Positions 44,561 to 53,976 of a DNA stretch of 64,000 bases are shown here, one piece after another (positions within the stretch are counted from its first letter, which is position 1; each line of letters starts with the position of its first letter). The notes beneath the pieces are model-generated. The model ran no database searches, was not told where the DNA came from, and worked only from the letters and a program-made list of their open reading frames with translations. Both the position numbers and the translations under genes were made by a program. The stretch spans positions 124,001 through 188,000 of the forward strand of contig QMIT01000001.1 in the NCBI GenBank assembly GCA_024434115.1, written 5' to 3'. Source of the DNA: Chloroflexota bacterium. Lineage in GTDB: Bacteria > Chloroflexota > Anaerolineae > Aggregatilineales > J027.

Positions 44561-46186
44561 CTATTCTTCCTCGCTCAAACGCATAAAACGCAGCATGGGG
44601 CTTTCACCCGCCTCTAATAATCCGGCTTCCTGCAAGGCTTTGAGGGTAGCGCGTGCGTCTTGCGGTGACTGTTCCAACACATCAATCAGGGGGCCGATGC
44701 TCAACCAACCCAAATAAGCGGCTAATGCCCCGGCCCGCCGATATTTTTTCTCCAATAACAAGAAATGGCGCGGCACGGGAGGAGTATTTTCGTCTACCAC
44801 AGGCAGGTCGGGTTTGGTATCGCGTTTGGCTTTGATAATGGCAGGCACTTCCGCCAAAATCGCTGCGGATAGGCTGGCATCACTTTGTTCGGCTTCGCGC
44901 TGCTGGCGGGCCGCCAATAATGCTCCCGTTTGGCCTGTACGCCGCAGATAACCCGTTAAGCCCGTCGGCGGAATGGGGGCTGCATCGGGGCTGTCAGTGT
45001 TGCGGAGGGTCGCCACCCGTCGCCAATATTTAAGAATCTGCCCGATTTGTTTGTTATCCACTTCTGGCAGTTCGACAGGTTGCGGGGCCGAGCCGTTAGC
45101 GCGGTACATGCTGTCAATCAACGCGACGGGGAATGCGGCAGGCGGCTGTGCCCAATTGACCGTATTAAAGGCCGAACGCAAAATCATCTGCTCCGGCATC
45201 AATTCCAAAAGCTGCGAAGGGACAGTCGTGGATTGTAAATCGGGCACGGCCAACACGACATGCAAGCCGAGCGCAGGCCCTTCTTTGACCAAGCGATACA
45301 GATTAGAAAACCACGCTTGGCGATCCTCACCCCAGCCTTTGACCGAGACAGCATCCAGCGTAATCAACAAACGTGGGAAGGGTTTTTGGGGCTGACCTTT
45401 GACCGACTCATTATATTCGTCAAGCGTCTTGGCGTTTTGCTGATTAAATTGATTTTTGCGCTGACCCAGATGTTTAATCAGGCCATCCAACAAACGGCGA
45501 AATTCTTTGAGGGTGTGCAGCGTGCCGCCGAGGATATGGGGGCTTTGCGCAAGGGCATCCATCACCTCAGTGCGTGCCCCGATCAAGGCAAAGCGGAATT
45601 CGGCAGGCGTGTTAAATAGGCATAATTGCAAAATCAAGGCCGACATCAAATGTAATCGTTGGGGGGCATCGCCAACAATCAGCAGGTGGGGCATAAATCG
45701 CAAATCGCGCACGATGGTCTGCTGGTTGAGGCTCAATCCCAGTGATAGGACAGTTGGGTCGGTGGCATTCAAGAAGTTTTCCTGCCCCAGCAAATAATCC
45801 AGACTGAGTGAGGTTGGATTTTCTGGCCGCACCAACAGCACCGCCCCTTCACCGGATTTCTGGGCGGGGTAGAGTTCGACTAATTCGGCTTTTAAGGTGC
45901 GTTGTAGGCCGGGCAAGGCAGGGCGCAGATTTTCGGTAATGCCGCCTAGTTGGGCCGTTTGTCCACTGATGGCCGGACGCAGCAAGAATCGTAAATGTGA
46001 TGGCGAGGCCCGTACATCCACAATGCGTACTGGGGTGCTTAATTCAGCAAAGCGGCGCTGAATCAGATTGGCTTGTTGATAGAGATATTTGGCGTCATAG
46101 GGTTTTTCAGCAGGCGCGACCCCCACATCAGTGGCGGCAGGCGTCACCCAACCGTTTTCATCTGCTCTAGAGAAAAGCTGCGGCAT
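44561..46186 (-). CDS. FtsK/SpoIIIE-like protein with inactivated nucleotide-binding site
   Basis: 541 residues, no membrane domain. The order of elements follows FtsK: an N-terminal beta part (IQRRFAELSTPVRIVDVRAS, analogue of the FtsK beta domain), a motor core starting MPHLLIVGDAPQRLHLMSAL, a region like the motor's AALIGARTEVMDALAQSPHI, PRLLITLDAV in the place of Walker B, and LGLHVVLAVPDL near RecA strand 5, then a C-terminal winged helix (about 470-541) like FtsK gamma. The P-loop G172-DAPQRL lacks G-K-S/T, and the Walker B Asp-Glu is Asp-Ala. ATP-driven translocation is therefore unlikely; binding DNA or partnering an active paralogue is plausible. Confidence 0.78.
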   Translation of the reverse strand: MPQLFSRADENGWVTPAATDVGVAPAEKPYDAKYLYQQANLIQRRFAELSTPVRIVDVRASPSHLRFLLRPAISGQTAQLGGITENLRPALPGLQRTLKAELVELYPAQKSGEGAVLLVRPENPTSLSLDYLLGQENFLNATDPTVLSLGLSLNQQTIVRDLRFMPHLLIVGDAPQRLHLMSALILQLCLFNTPAEFRFALIGARTEVMDALAQSPHILGGTLHTLKEFRRLLDGLIKHLGQRKNQFNQQNAKTLDEYNESVKGQPQKPFPRLLITLDAVSVKGWGEDRQAWFSNLYRLVKEGPALGLHVVLAVPDLQSTTVPSQLLELMPEQMILRSAFNTVNWAQPPAAFPVALIDSMYRANGSAPQPVELPEVDNKQIGQILKYWRRVATLRNTDSPDAAPIPPTGLTGYLRRTGQTGALLAARQQREAEQSDASLSAAILAEVPAIIKAKRDTKPDLPVVDENTPPVPRHFLLLEKKYRRAGALAAYLGWLSIGPLIDVLEQSPQDARATLKALQEAGLLEAGESPMLRFMRLSEEE

Positions 46187-46306
46187 AATTCAACCCCCAA
46201 TGCGCGTAATCAGTGAACATGCCTATTGTAGAAAGGAGATAATAAATAATCAAGCGAGGTTGGTTTGTGTTTGTGGGTCAATACAAATTTGATGGCAAAT
46301 TCACGG

Positions 46307-46312
46307 TACAAT
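46307..46312 (+). promoter_or_regulatory. probable -10 element (GG-TACAAT) for the lipoprotein gene
   Basis: TACAAT 42 bp upstream of ATG 46354, between the divergent FtsK-like and lipoprotein genes. The -35 is not convincing. Confidence 0.35.
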
Positions 46313-46353
46313 GGTTGCAAGTTAATTCATGCACTCATGTTAGGTGATAAAAC

Positions 46354-46920
46354 ATGTTCAAGCGATGGATGTTGGCTGGCCTGATTGGGATGCTGTTGGT
46401 CGCGTGTGGGGAAGATGAGTCCGATGGGCAAAAATCTCAACCCCGCGATAATTCACAGCAGGCAACGGTGGTCTTGACCCTCATGCCTGTACCAGATATG
46501 ACGATTGTCCCCGGATGTCCTCCCGGTGAATTAGAGGATTGGTTTGAGAATGTCTATTTTAACATGCAGTCGTTTGCGACGGAGGCCGATGAAAACCGAA
46601 GAACGGTGGATGAGGATCGGCGTGATGATGCCCTGCAAATCCTGTCACGCCTGCTCGATTTGCGTAATGTGATTGCCATGACCCCCACCCCCACTTGTGT
46701 GCAACTTAATTCGCAGCAAGTGCTGACGGCAATGCAGGCGGTGATTGATGGCTTTCAGCAATTTACGTCGGGGGAAATTAGTAAGGCCGATTTGGGGGAG
46801 CAGGTGTCACCCTATATTACCAACTTAAACGGGTTGTTGGCTGATCTGCAAAGTATTGTCAACCCGCTTTACGAATTAACACCTTCTTCCTCATCCGACT
46901 CAACCAGCGCACCGGAATAG
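46354..46920 (+). CDS. lipoprotein of unknown function
   Basis: 188 residues with a lipoprotein signal and lipobox LLVAC (Cys about 19). The mature part is mainly alpha-helical, acidic and without a recognised domain; it has two Cys (PGCPPGELEDWFEN and PTCVQLNS). The 3' end overlaps the convergent 1320-residue phosphatase gene by 52 bp, the shared part coding for disordered Ser/Asp/Glu-rich tails in both. It is probably anchored on the outer face of the membrane. Confidence 0.65.
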   Translation: MFKRWMLAGLIGMLLVACGEDESDGQKSQPRDNSQQATVVLTLMPVPDMTIVPGCPPGELEDWFENVYFNMQSFATEADENRRTVDEDRRDDALQILSRLLDLRNVIAMTPTPTCVQLNSQQVLTAMQAVIDGFQQFTSGEISKADLGEQVSPYITNLNGLLADLQSIVNPLYELTPSSSSDSTSAPE

Positions 46921-49900
46921 GGCAATTCGCTGGTGGATTGTTCTGGTTGGCCGTTTGGTGAGACTGAGCTTTGCATTAAGCGCTTGACAACAAATAGGGT
47001 TAGGTCATCAAAGGCAGGCTGATCACCTGTAAACCGATCAACGGCGGTGGTCAGCTTTTGCACAAAATCCGCCGCCGAGCGTTGGCGTAATTTCCGAGTG
47101 GTAATGTGGAGTTCCACTTCACCAAATTCGGAGTTATCGGCCCGTTGCGCTTCGGTCAGTCCATCGGTATAGGCCAAGAGAGTGTCACCCACCTCAATCT
47201 CGACAGTCGCCTCTTGCAGTTGGATCGGGTCAAACAATCCCAACGCGATGCCCTTGATCCGCAGTTCGATCAGTTCGCCATTGTCTCGCGCAATCAAGGG
47301 CGGGTTGTGACCCCCGCTGCTAAATTGCAACGTCCCGGTTTTGACATCCAAGATGCCATACCAGCAGGTGAAGAACAACTCACTACGGTTGTCATGCACG
47401 ACCAATTTGTTGACGCGCAACAGGGTTTCGGCGGCTGAACGACGACGCGAGGCGACTGCCCGAATGATGGTACGGCAGACCGTCATAAACATGGCGGCGG
47501 CGATACCCTTATCCGCAACGTCGGCAATCACGAAGGCGTATTTATCATCACCCAATGGGATAAAGTCATAGAAATCGCCGCCCACCAAACGGGCTGGACG
47601 ATAATAGGCGGCGATGTCCCACCCGTCAATTTGCGGCGGTTTGTCGGGCAGCAAACTCAGTTGAATGCCGCGTGCCACTTCCATCTCGCGTTCAAAGCTC
47701 TCGGCGATAATGGCTTCCTCTTGCAGACGGGCGGTACGAATGGCAAGGGCGCTTTGATAGGCAATCCCGATCAAAATGTTGAGACGTCGCTGACCACTGT
47801 GGCTTTCATATTCAAAATGGTCTACCAACATCGTGCCGACAATCGTCCCCTGTGCCATCAAGGGCAGAGCCAGCACAGCGGGTATCTCTACCGCTTCGCG
47901 CAGTGCATCCGGAATGAAATAGGGCAAATTTTCACCAGCGGGGACAGCTTGCAGGGTCTCCCATAGGGTTGTAAATAGCTGGCTCTCGGCGGGCCGAATC
48001 ATCAATTGGTTAAATAGGCGTTCACCTTGCGGAGAAAGGCCAAATGATTTGGAGGCATAGAACTGCTGTAAGCTATCGTTCCAGCGTAAAATAATGCAGC
48101 GGGTTACACCGACCAGCAAGGTCGTAAGGCGCACGATACTTTCTAATGTGCTGTCGAGGTCAAATTGGCTGTTGACGGCCTCCGCGACTTGCAGCAGGAC
48201 TGTTGTGATCCACTGTTCTTCTTGTTGGGCAGTATATAGTTGGGCGCCTTCAATGGCAAGCGCGGCTTGGTTGGCAATCCCCGATACCAGTTCAATTTTA
48301 CGGCGGGTGAGGGGGGCATCACCTTCGCGCTGACCAATGAGCAGCGTGCCGATCACAGAGCCTTTGGCAAACAGCGGCAGCAGCACGGCTTGTACAACAT
48401 CAACTTCGACAGGCAGGCCGGAGGGCATCGGGGCAGTTGCGTCCAAAATCACGGGACGGCCTGTCTCGATTAAATCACGCATCGGGGGCCATTGGGCCGG
48501 ATCAATTTTGAATCCCTGAAAGGCTTCGACAAAGCGCTGATTGACGCCAGAGACCTCGACCATTCGGAAAAATTTATCTTCTGACAAAAAGACGGCACAC
48601 CATTCAACCCCGGCCAACAATGGGGTGATGCGGGCGACGGTTTCTAAGACTTCATCGGGGCTGGTCGCTTGCCCGGTTGCTTCGGCGACTTGGAGGAGGG
48701 CGGTGGAAATCCATGCCTCTTCCTTTTGGGCCATATACAACTGGGCATTCATAATGGCGACGGCGGCTTGGCTGGCAAAGGTGCTGGTAATCGCTTTTTC
48801 TTCGGTGCTAAATGACTGCGCGGCGATACGTTTGATGGCAAGATGCCCGATGTGTTCCTCGCCCATGCTGAGAGGAACGGACAGTGTATCCTCATGGCGG
48901 GGCTTGGGTGGCTCTTCCCCACTGCCTTCACTCGGTTTGGCAGCCAGCATGGTTAGGATACGATCAATATGGTCTTCGGAATCTTGGTCGGCGGGCAATA
49001 CCTCATCCCACACCGCGTCATCTTCTGTTACACCATGAATCGCGCTCACCAGATAATAGGCTTTTTCATCATCCAATAGCAGAATAACCGCTGAAGTGTA
49101 TTCGACCACACGCTCCAGCCCCAACAGGATTTCTTTGAGTACACTGTCGAGATCGAGTGATGAGGCCAACACGGTACTGACTTCTTGCAGCGTCTCCGAC
49201 AAAATACGGCGGCGCATTTCGTTGGCAATTAGGCCCGCATTACGAAGGGCAATGGCAACCGTGTCGGCAAGGGCTTGTACGAGGGCTACATCTTCGGCTG
49301 AAAAAGCATCCGTTTTCGGGCTTTGAATATCCAATACACCTAAGGTGCGTGACCCCATTTGAATGGGTACGGTCATTTCGCTTTGGGTGTCTTCTAGCCC
49401 GCCGCCCTTGATATAACGTTCATCTTCGGCGGTATCCCCGGAGACGATCAATTGACCGTGATTGGCGACCCAAGGAATAAAACCCTTGTCGTCAATGTTG
49501 TAGGCTAGGCTTTCGAACAGCCAGCGTTTGGTGTGGCTACCTTTGCCCCCACGAAAAATAACCCGATCCCCATCGCGCAGGAAGATATGCACGCGGTCAT
49601 AACCAAAGTGGTCGGTGATGAGGTCAATCACTTCGTCGAACAAACTGGAAATATCCAAAATCGAAACGACAGCACGGGCCGCTTCAATAAGGGCATTAGT
49701 GCGCTCGGCTTGGCGACGTTCGGCAGAATAGGTGATGGATTCTTGAATGGCAAGCGCTAATTGTTGGGCTAGCGCATTGAGGGTGAATGAATCATCTTTG
49801 TTAAAGGCATCCACCTCATTACTTTGCACATCCAGCACACCCAACACGCGATTATCAAAAATCAGCGGGGCGGCCAGTTCGCTCTTGGTGGCGGGTAGCG

Positions 49901-50831
49901 CAGCCGACGCGACATACCGAGGGTCATTGCTCACATCGCCCACTACTGCCATTTCAGCATTTTCGGCGACCCACCCCACGATGCCATACCCCATTTTTAG
50001 ACGGATGTCCTTAAAACCCGCCTCCCACGCGGTACTTGCCCCTAAGACGATTTCGTTGGTTTCCGTGTCAATCGTGAACAGGTTAACTGCGTAGTAACTA
50101 AATGTGCCTTGTACGAGCCGTAAAATCTGTTGTTGCAGTTCTGGGAGTGGTTGAACCCCGCTCAACTGACGCGATACCTCACCAATCAGTCGCAATCGGG
50201 TGGCGCGTTCTTTGGCAGAGGTATACAACTGGGCATTACGAATCGCGCCTGCTGCTTGATTAGCCAACACGGTCAGGCGACCCAAATCTTCATCGGTAAA
50301 GGTGGAGGGAGTTTGGCTTTGGGCGGCGATGACCCCGATGACCTTGGCCCCGGCAATCAGAGGGGCAAAAATCGCGGAACGGGCCGGATTGTTTTCGTCA
50401 TAATAACGGGGGCGGGCGGGCAGGCTATCCCATTCTTTTTGAAAGTCGTTGATAAGCAAACCGCGTGCATTATCACGTACCCAGCCAATTAACCCTTCAG
50501 ATGCCCCATTTTTGAATATTTGGGTTGGCAGGCGTTCGGCTTCTTTCAGCCAGACCTTGATTTCGTAGTCGTCGCCATCAATCAGGCCCAGTTGAAAATC
50601 GCGGGTGTCTATAACACGAGTGGACTGCTGATAGACGATCTCGCACAGAGCATCCAGATTTAGCTGTGCCCCCAGAATCGCCTGACCAACATCGGCCAAT
50701 GCGTCGAGGCTGTGGCTGGCTTCATAGTTGTGGGTGGCTCGATTCCATCCTCGCCAGTAACCAACGGCGATTCCCGCAATCAGCAGCAGTGCGCCACTGA
50801 GCATCACCAAAATGAGGCTTAGTGCATCCAT
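46869..50831 (-). CDS. RsbU-like PP2C phosphatase with one membrane helix and about six GAF domains
   Basis: 1320 residues. N-terminal membrane helix (about 4-26), about six GAF domains (roughly 40-190, 215-365, 380-530, 545-700, 705-860, 870-1030), then a SpoIIE/PP2C domain at about 1060-1290: GGDFYDFIPL, FVIADVADKGIAAAMFM and LLAYTDGLTEAQR carry the metal-binding Asp residues. Such enzymes dephosphorylate RsbV-type anti-anti-sigma proteins. The two upstream genes encode RsbW-RsbV and RsbV proteins, so this is the output phosphatase of a partner-switching module, with the GAFs likely sensing several small ligands. Confidence 0.92.
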   Translation of the reverse strand: MDALSLILVMLSGALLLIAGIAVGYWRGWNRATHNYEASHSLDALADVGQAILGAQLNLDALCEIVYQQSTRVIDTRDFQLGLIDGDDYEIKVWLKEAERLPTQIFKNGASEGLIGWVRDNARGLLINDFQKEWDSLPARPRYYDENNPARSAIFAPLIAGAKVIGVIAAQSQTPSTFTDEDLGRLTVLANQAAGAIRNAQLYTSAKERATRLRLIGEVSRQLSGVQPLPELQQQILRLVQGTFSYYAVNLFTIDTETNEIVLGASTAWEAGFKDIRLKMGYGIVGWVAENAEMAVVGDVSNDPRYVASAALPATKSELAAPLIFDNRVLGVLDVQSNEVDAFNKDDSFTLNALAQQLALAIQESITYSAERRQAERTNALIEAARAVVSILDISSLFDEVIDLITDHFGYDRVHIFLRDGDRVIFRGGKGSHTKRWLFESLAYNIDDKGFIPWVANHGQLIVSGDTAEDERYIKGGGLEDTQSEMTVPIQMGSRTLGVLDIQSPKTDAFSAEDVALVQALADTVAIALRNAGLIANEMRRRILSETLQEVSTVLASSLDLDSVLKEILLGLERVVEYTSAVILLLDDEKAYYLVSAIHGVTEDDAVWDEVLPADQDSEDHIDRILTMLAAKPSEGSGEEPPKPRHEDTLSVPLSMGEEHIGHLAIKRIAAQSFSTEEKAITSTFASQAAVAIMNAQLYMAQKEEAWISTALLQVAEATGQATSPDEVLETVARITPLLAGVEWCAVFLSEDKFFRMVEVSGVNQRFVEAFQGFKIDPAQWPPMRDLIETGRPVILDATAPMPSGLPVEVDVVQAVLLPLFAKGSVIGTLLIGQREGDAPLTRRKIELVSGIANQAALAIEGAQLYTAQQEEQWITTVLLQVAEAVNSQFDLDSTLESIVRLTTLLVGVTRCIILRWNDSLQQFYASKSFGLSPQGERLFNQLMIRPAESQLFTTLWETLQAVPAGENLPYFIPDALREAVEIPAVLALPLMAQGTIVGTMLVDHFEYESHSGQRRLNILIGIAYQSALAIRTARLQEEAIIAESFEREMEVARGIQLSLLPDKPPQIDGWDIAAYYRPARLVGGDFYDFIPLGDDKYAFVIADVADKGIAAAMFMTVCRTIIRAVASRRRSAAETLLRVNKLVVHDNRSELFFTCWYGILDVKTGTLQFSSGGHNPPLIARDNGELIELRIKGIALGLFDPIQLQEATVEIEVGDTLLAYTDGLTEAQRADNSEFGEVELHITTRKLRQRSAADFVQKLTTAVDRFTGDQPAFDDLTLFVVKRLMQSSVSPNGQPEQSTSELPYSGALVESDEEEGVNS

Positions 50832-50891
50832 TAGTAGAAGATTCCAAAGCGCCTATCGTTTATGAACAGGATTGCGGAAATGACACGTTCC

Positions 50892-51722
50892 TCAGTTTTT
50901 GCTAATTGGATCATCGGCAATCACGTCACCGGGACTGTCGTAGATGTGAAACATCATATCAAAACCAATCATCTCAAAAACTTCACGAATACGTGGCTGC
51001 AAATCGGTCAATATGACATCCCCCGCGTGTTGTCGTGCCAACCGCCATGCGCTCACCAGCACCTTTAGACCACTGCTAGAGACATAATCCACCTCGGTTA
51101 AATTCACAATCAGCCGTTGATAGCCTTTGTCATTGATAATGGTTTTTAACTCATTTTCAACTTTGGGACTGGTTTGGCTATCGAGGCGACCAACCAGATT
51201 GACTTGGAGGTAATTTTTAGGCAGGGGTTTGCTGGTAATGGTTAATTCAGAAGTGGGTGGCCGGACAGGGGCGCGGTGAACCGCAATGGCTTTCCGCAGG
51301 GTGAGTTGATTTTTATCTTCCACAAAACGGTAATCCACCGCATCCATGAGTTTTTTGATGAAATAAATCCCCCAGCCGCCCGGTGCGCGGTTGGCTAAAT
51401 CCTCAGAGGGGTTGGGGTCGTCATGAGTCAGTGGATTGAAGGCCGGGCTGTTATCGCTGATGACAATGATGAAGGAGTCATCCTCTACCCCGGTCACAAT
51501 ATCAATCGTGCCCAGATGCCCATGTTGACTTTTGGGAAAGCCGTGTTCGATAATATTGGTGCAGGTTTCGTCCACCGCCAATTGGCAGTGGTACGTCGCC
51601 CGCTCATCCAACCCGGCGGCCTCGGCTGCTTCGACCACAAATTCACAGGCCGGAGGAATATTTTCTAGCTGTGCTTTAAAAGATAAATAGCGCTCGTCGT
51701 GCATTGCAGTTCCCACAGACAT
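50892..51722 (-). CDS. fused anti-sigma kinase (RsbW-like) and STAS (RsbV-like) protein
   Basis: 276 residues from ATG 51722 (51704 also possible). First half (about 10-145) is a GHKL ATPase of the RsbW type: LAVDETCTNIIEHGF, ISDNSPAFNP, GGWGIYFIKKLMD. Second half (about 160-270) is a STAS domain: LVGRLDSQTSPKVENEL, and VDYVSSSGLKVLVSA with the Ser that RsbW kinases phosphorylate in RsbV proteins. Fusing the kinase to its substrate domain in one chain is unusual, since in Bacillus the two are separate. It lies between the RsbV gene and the RsbU-like phosphatase gene. Confidence 0.9.
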   Translation of the reverse strand: MSVGTAMHDERYLSFKAQLENIPPACEFVVEAAEAAGLDERATYHCQLAVDETCTNIIEHGFPKSQHGHLGTIDIVTGVEDDSFIIVISDNSPAFNPLTHDDPNPSEDLANRAPGGWGIYFIKKLMDAVDYRFVEDKNQLTLRKAIAVHRAPVRPPTSELTITSKPLPKNYLQVNLVGRLDSQTSPKVENELKTIINDKGYQRLIVNLTEVDYVSSSGLKVLVSAWRLARQHAGDVILTDLQPRIREVFEMIGFDMMFHIYDSPGDVIADDPISKN

Positions 51723-51741
51723 CAATTTACACCACCACGTA

Positions 51742-52089
51742 TTAAAAGCTGCCGACGGCCTCTACCTGTGTCGGAAAAATCTTGAAAATCTCATCAAGAC
51801 CCGCCAATTCTAAGACTTCGCGGACACGTTCGGACGGATTAGCAATACGCACATCCCCGCCACTACCCGGCATTCCCTGAACACGCTTAAGGGCCGAGAC
51901 CATTTCACGCAGACCCGCACTGCTCATATAATCTACTTTACTCAGATCGAGCACGACGCGGCTTTTGCCTGCATCAATGGTGCCGTTGAGCGCTTCGCCC
52001 AACTGTCCAGCGGTTGTGCTGTCTACACGCCCTGAAACTTCCAACAACTGCACACGTTTAAACTCGGTGCTCAGAATCTCGATACTCAT
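51742..52089 (-). CDS. STAS-domain anti-anti-sigma factor (RsbV/SpoIIAA-like)
   Basis: 115 residues. One STAS domain: VSGRVDSTTAGQLGEALN, VLDLSKVDYMSSAGLREMV with a phosphorylatable Ser, and a C-terminal LELAGLDEIFKIF. I chose ATG 52089 because GGAGGGG lies six bases upstream; a longer in-frame start at 52236 would cross the promoter. It is the first gene of the partner-switching operon. Unphosphorylated, it should bind the RsbW-like kinase and free a sigma factor; no sigma factor gene is in the window. Confidence 0.9.
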   Translation of the reverse strand: MSIEILSTEFKRVQLLEVSGRVDSTTAGQLGEALNGTIDAGKSRVVLDLSKVDYMSSAGLREMVSALKRVQGMPGSGGDVRIANPSERVREVLELAGLDEIFKIFPTQVEAVGSF

Positions 52090-52168
52090 CGAAAACCCCT
52101 CCGTAGAAAAAGGATTCTGCTGAAAATGCACTAATATTTGATGGGTCGCATTTTTCAAACTGGGCGAC

Positions 52169-52174
52169 ATTATA
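52169..52174 (-). promoter_or_regulatory. probable -10 element (TATAAT) for the partner-switching operon
   Basis: On the minus strand TATAAT lies about 80 bp before the STAS start. A weak TTCGCT sits 17 bp upstream as a candidate -35. It is divergent from the promoter at 52218. Confidence 0.5.
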
Positions 52175-52217
52175 CCATTAATGTTTTTCTCAGCGAAAAA
52201 TTGCCTTCTGGGACTGC

Positions 52218-52223
52218 TATAAT
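52218..52223 (+). promoter_or_regulatory. probable extended -10 element (TGC-TATAAT)
   Basis: TGCTATAAT about 79 bp before the GTG start at 52302. The -35 is weak, as in other extended -10 sites in this window. Confidence 0.5.
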
Positions 52224-52301
52224 AAAACTTCGCCATTGGGCGACAGGTTCATTTATTTAAACAAGGTACTTATTTGCCGATTGAGGTAAAGGATTGGTGC
52301 T

Positions 52302-52847
52302 GTGGGTTGGTTGTTGACGATTCCAATGGGTGCGTTTTTGCTGTTGCTGGGCATATATTGGCAGCCCAACCCTGTCTCGCGTAAAGACCGTAAATTGCAA
52401 ACTCGGCTCGATAGTGCGCAGGGTGAACTGCCTGCCCAAACGGGTGAAAAACCTAAACTGACCACCGAGCAGGTGCGTCGTTATTTGCGCTTAACAGGTG
52501 AACGGATCACTTTAATCGGCTTTGGTGTGTTTGGAATTATGGTTGGTATCATTGATGATCTCGGCAAGTTGGAGGACTCTACGGCGTTTCTTTCCTTGTT
52601 TGGCCTCTATGCGGGTATGATTTTGGTGGTGCAGCGGACGGAGCAGCGCCGCAAGATGGTCACGCTCTGGTTGATGGGGGTTGCCGCTTTGTTGACGTGG
52701 GGGCGGGCTGAATCCCTAAATGTGACGGTTGAGGGTAATTGGGCGGTGCTGGCGGCTTTAGGGGCAAATTTCCTCTTTTGGCTGTTGATTAATCGTCGTT
52801 ATCCCCCCGGTACCAGCGATGCCATCGAGGTTTATGGGATGGAATGA
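52302..52847 (+). CDS. small polytopic membrane protein
   Basis: 181 residues, GTG start at 52302 with AAAGGA about 10 bases upstream. One N-terminal helix (about 2-20), a cytoplasmic basic stretch, then four hydrophobic segments (about 70-165). No family recognised. Single gene, convergent with mrp, separated from it by a family B hairpin. Confidence 0.62.
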   Translation: MGWLLTIPMGAFLLLLGIYWQPNPVSRKDRKLQTRLDSAQGELPAQTGEKPKLTTEQVRRYLRLTGERITLIGFGVFGIMVGIIDDLGKLEDSTAFLSLFGLYAGMILVVQRTEQRRKMVTLWLMGVAALLTWGRAESLNVTVEGNWAVLAALGANFLFWLLINRRYPPGTSDAIEVYGME

Positions 52848-52853
52848 ACAATA

Positions 52854-52874
52854 GGGCGATCTGTAAATCGCCCC
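52854..52874. repeat. dispersed hairpin repeat, family B, copy 2
   Basis: GGGCGAT (52854-52860) pairs with ATCGCCC (52867-52873), loop CTGTAA. It sits between two convergent genes and probably ends both transcripts. Confidence 0.62.
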
Positions 52875-52887
52875 ATTACCTTCAGAT

Positions 52888-53946
52888 TTACCCGATAATA
52901 TTCAACGGAATCACATCAGCATTTGCCATTGCTACGACGCTGACACGGGCCGCGACGGTCTTAGCTAATTCCGCAAAGGCTTTTCCAGCGGGGCTTTCGG
53001 GATCATGGACAACCACAGGCCGTCCATCGTCGCCACCTTCACGCACACCGGCTTGGAGTGGCACACGACCCAAAAATGGCAGTCTCCGTTCCGCCGCCAA
53101 TTTTTCACCGCCACCCTGACCGAAGAATTCACCCGCCATATTTTCCATCACACCCAACATGGGCACTTTCAATTTATCAAACATGGCGATGGCCCGACGG
53201 GCATCTTCCACCGCGACGGCTTGGGGCTGGGTCACGATGACCGCACCTGTCAATGGGACGGATTGGGCGAGGCTGAGTTGGGCGTCGCCTGTGCCGGGGG
53301 GCAGGTCAACAATCATATAATCGAGACTGCCCCATGCCACATCAGTGAAAAATTGGCGAATGGCGCTGTGTAGCATTGGCCCGCGCCAAATCATAGGGGT
53401 GTTGGGGTCAGCCAAAAAGCCCATGCTCATGACTTTGACGCCATAGGCCTCAAACGGAATCATTTTGGGTTGACCATCTTCGTCAATCACGCGGGGGCGG
53501 GCATAATTCAGACCGACCATTGTGGGGATGTTGGGACCAAGAATATCGGCATCCATCAAGCCAACCCGTGCGCCGTGTTCCGCCAGACTGACGGCCAAGT
53601 TCGTCGAAACGGTGCTTTTGCCAACTCCACCCTTGCCGCTGGCGATGGCGATGATGTTCTGAATCGGCATATCGAGATTGCCATGCAACCCCTTGGGGAC
53701 ATTGGCATCCCATTTGATGGCGACTTTGTTAATCCCCTCAATGGGCAGCAGTACCCGTTCAGTCTCGCGCACAAACACATCTTTCAACGGGCAGGCCGGG
53801 GTAGTGAGGACGATGGTGAAGTTCGCTGTACCGTTCTCCACCGTTAAATCTTTGACCATGCCAAGCGACACAATATCACGGTGCAGTTCCGGCTCAATAA
53901 CCGTACTCAGCGCCGCCATTGCCTGATTGACTAGCGAATTACTCAT
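52888..53946 (-). CDS. apbC: Mrp/ApbC-type iron-sulfur carrier ATPase
   Basis: 352 residues. N-terminal MIP18/DUF59-like domain (about 5-90, ending with a PACPLK Cys), then a ParA/MinD-type ATPase with [17 protein letters not shown] and [14 protein letters not shown]. It lacks the CxxC typical of Nbp35 but has the ApbC-type core. Family members transfer Fe-S clusters to apoproteins. ATG 53946 is preferred over an upstream TTG (53964). No Fe-S operon partner adjacent, although iscX and nuo genes lie a few kb further on. Confidence 0.9.
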   Translation of the reverse strand: MSNSLVNQAMAALSTVIEPELHRDIVSLGMVKDLTVENGTANFTIVLTTPACPLKDVFVRETERVLLPIEGINKVAIKWDANVPKGLHGNLDMPIQNIIAIASGKGGVGKSTVSTNLAVSLAEHGARVGLMDADILGPNIPTMVGLNYARPRVIDEDGQPKMIPFEAYGVKVMSMGFLADPNTPMIWRGPMLHSAIRQFFTDVAWGSLDYMIVDLPPGTGDAQLSLAQSVPLTGAVIVTQPQAVAVEDARRAIAMFDKLKVPMLGVMENMAGEFFGQGGGEKLAAERRLPFLGRVPLQAGVREGGDDGRPVVVHDPESPAGKAFAELAKTVAARVSVVAMANADVIPLNIIG

Positions 53947-53976
53947 CAGCAGATACCCTCTCAAATGGCTAAAAAT

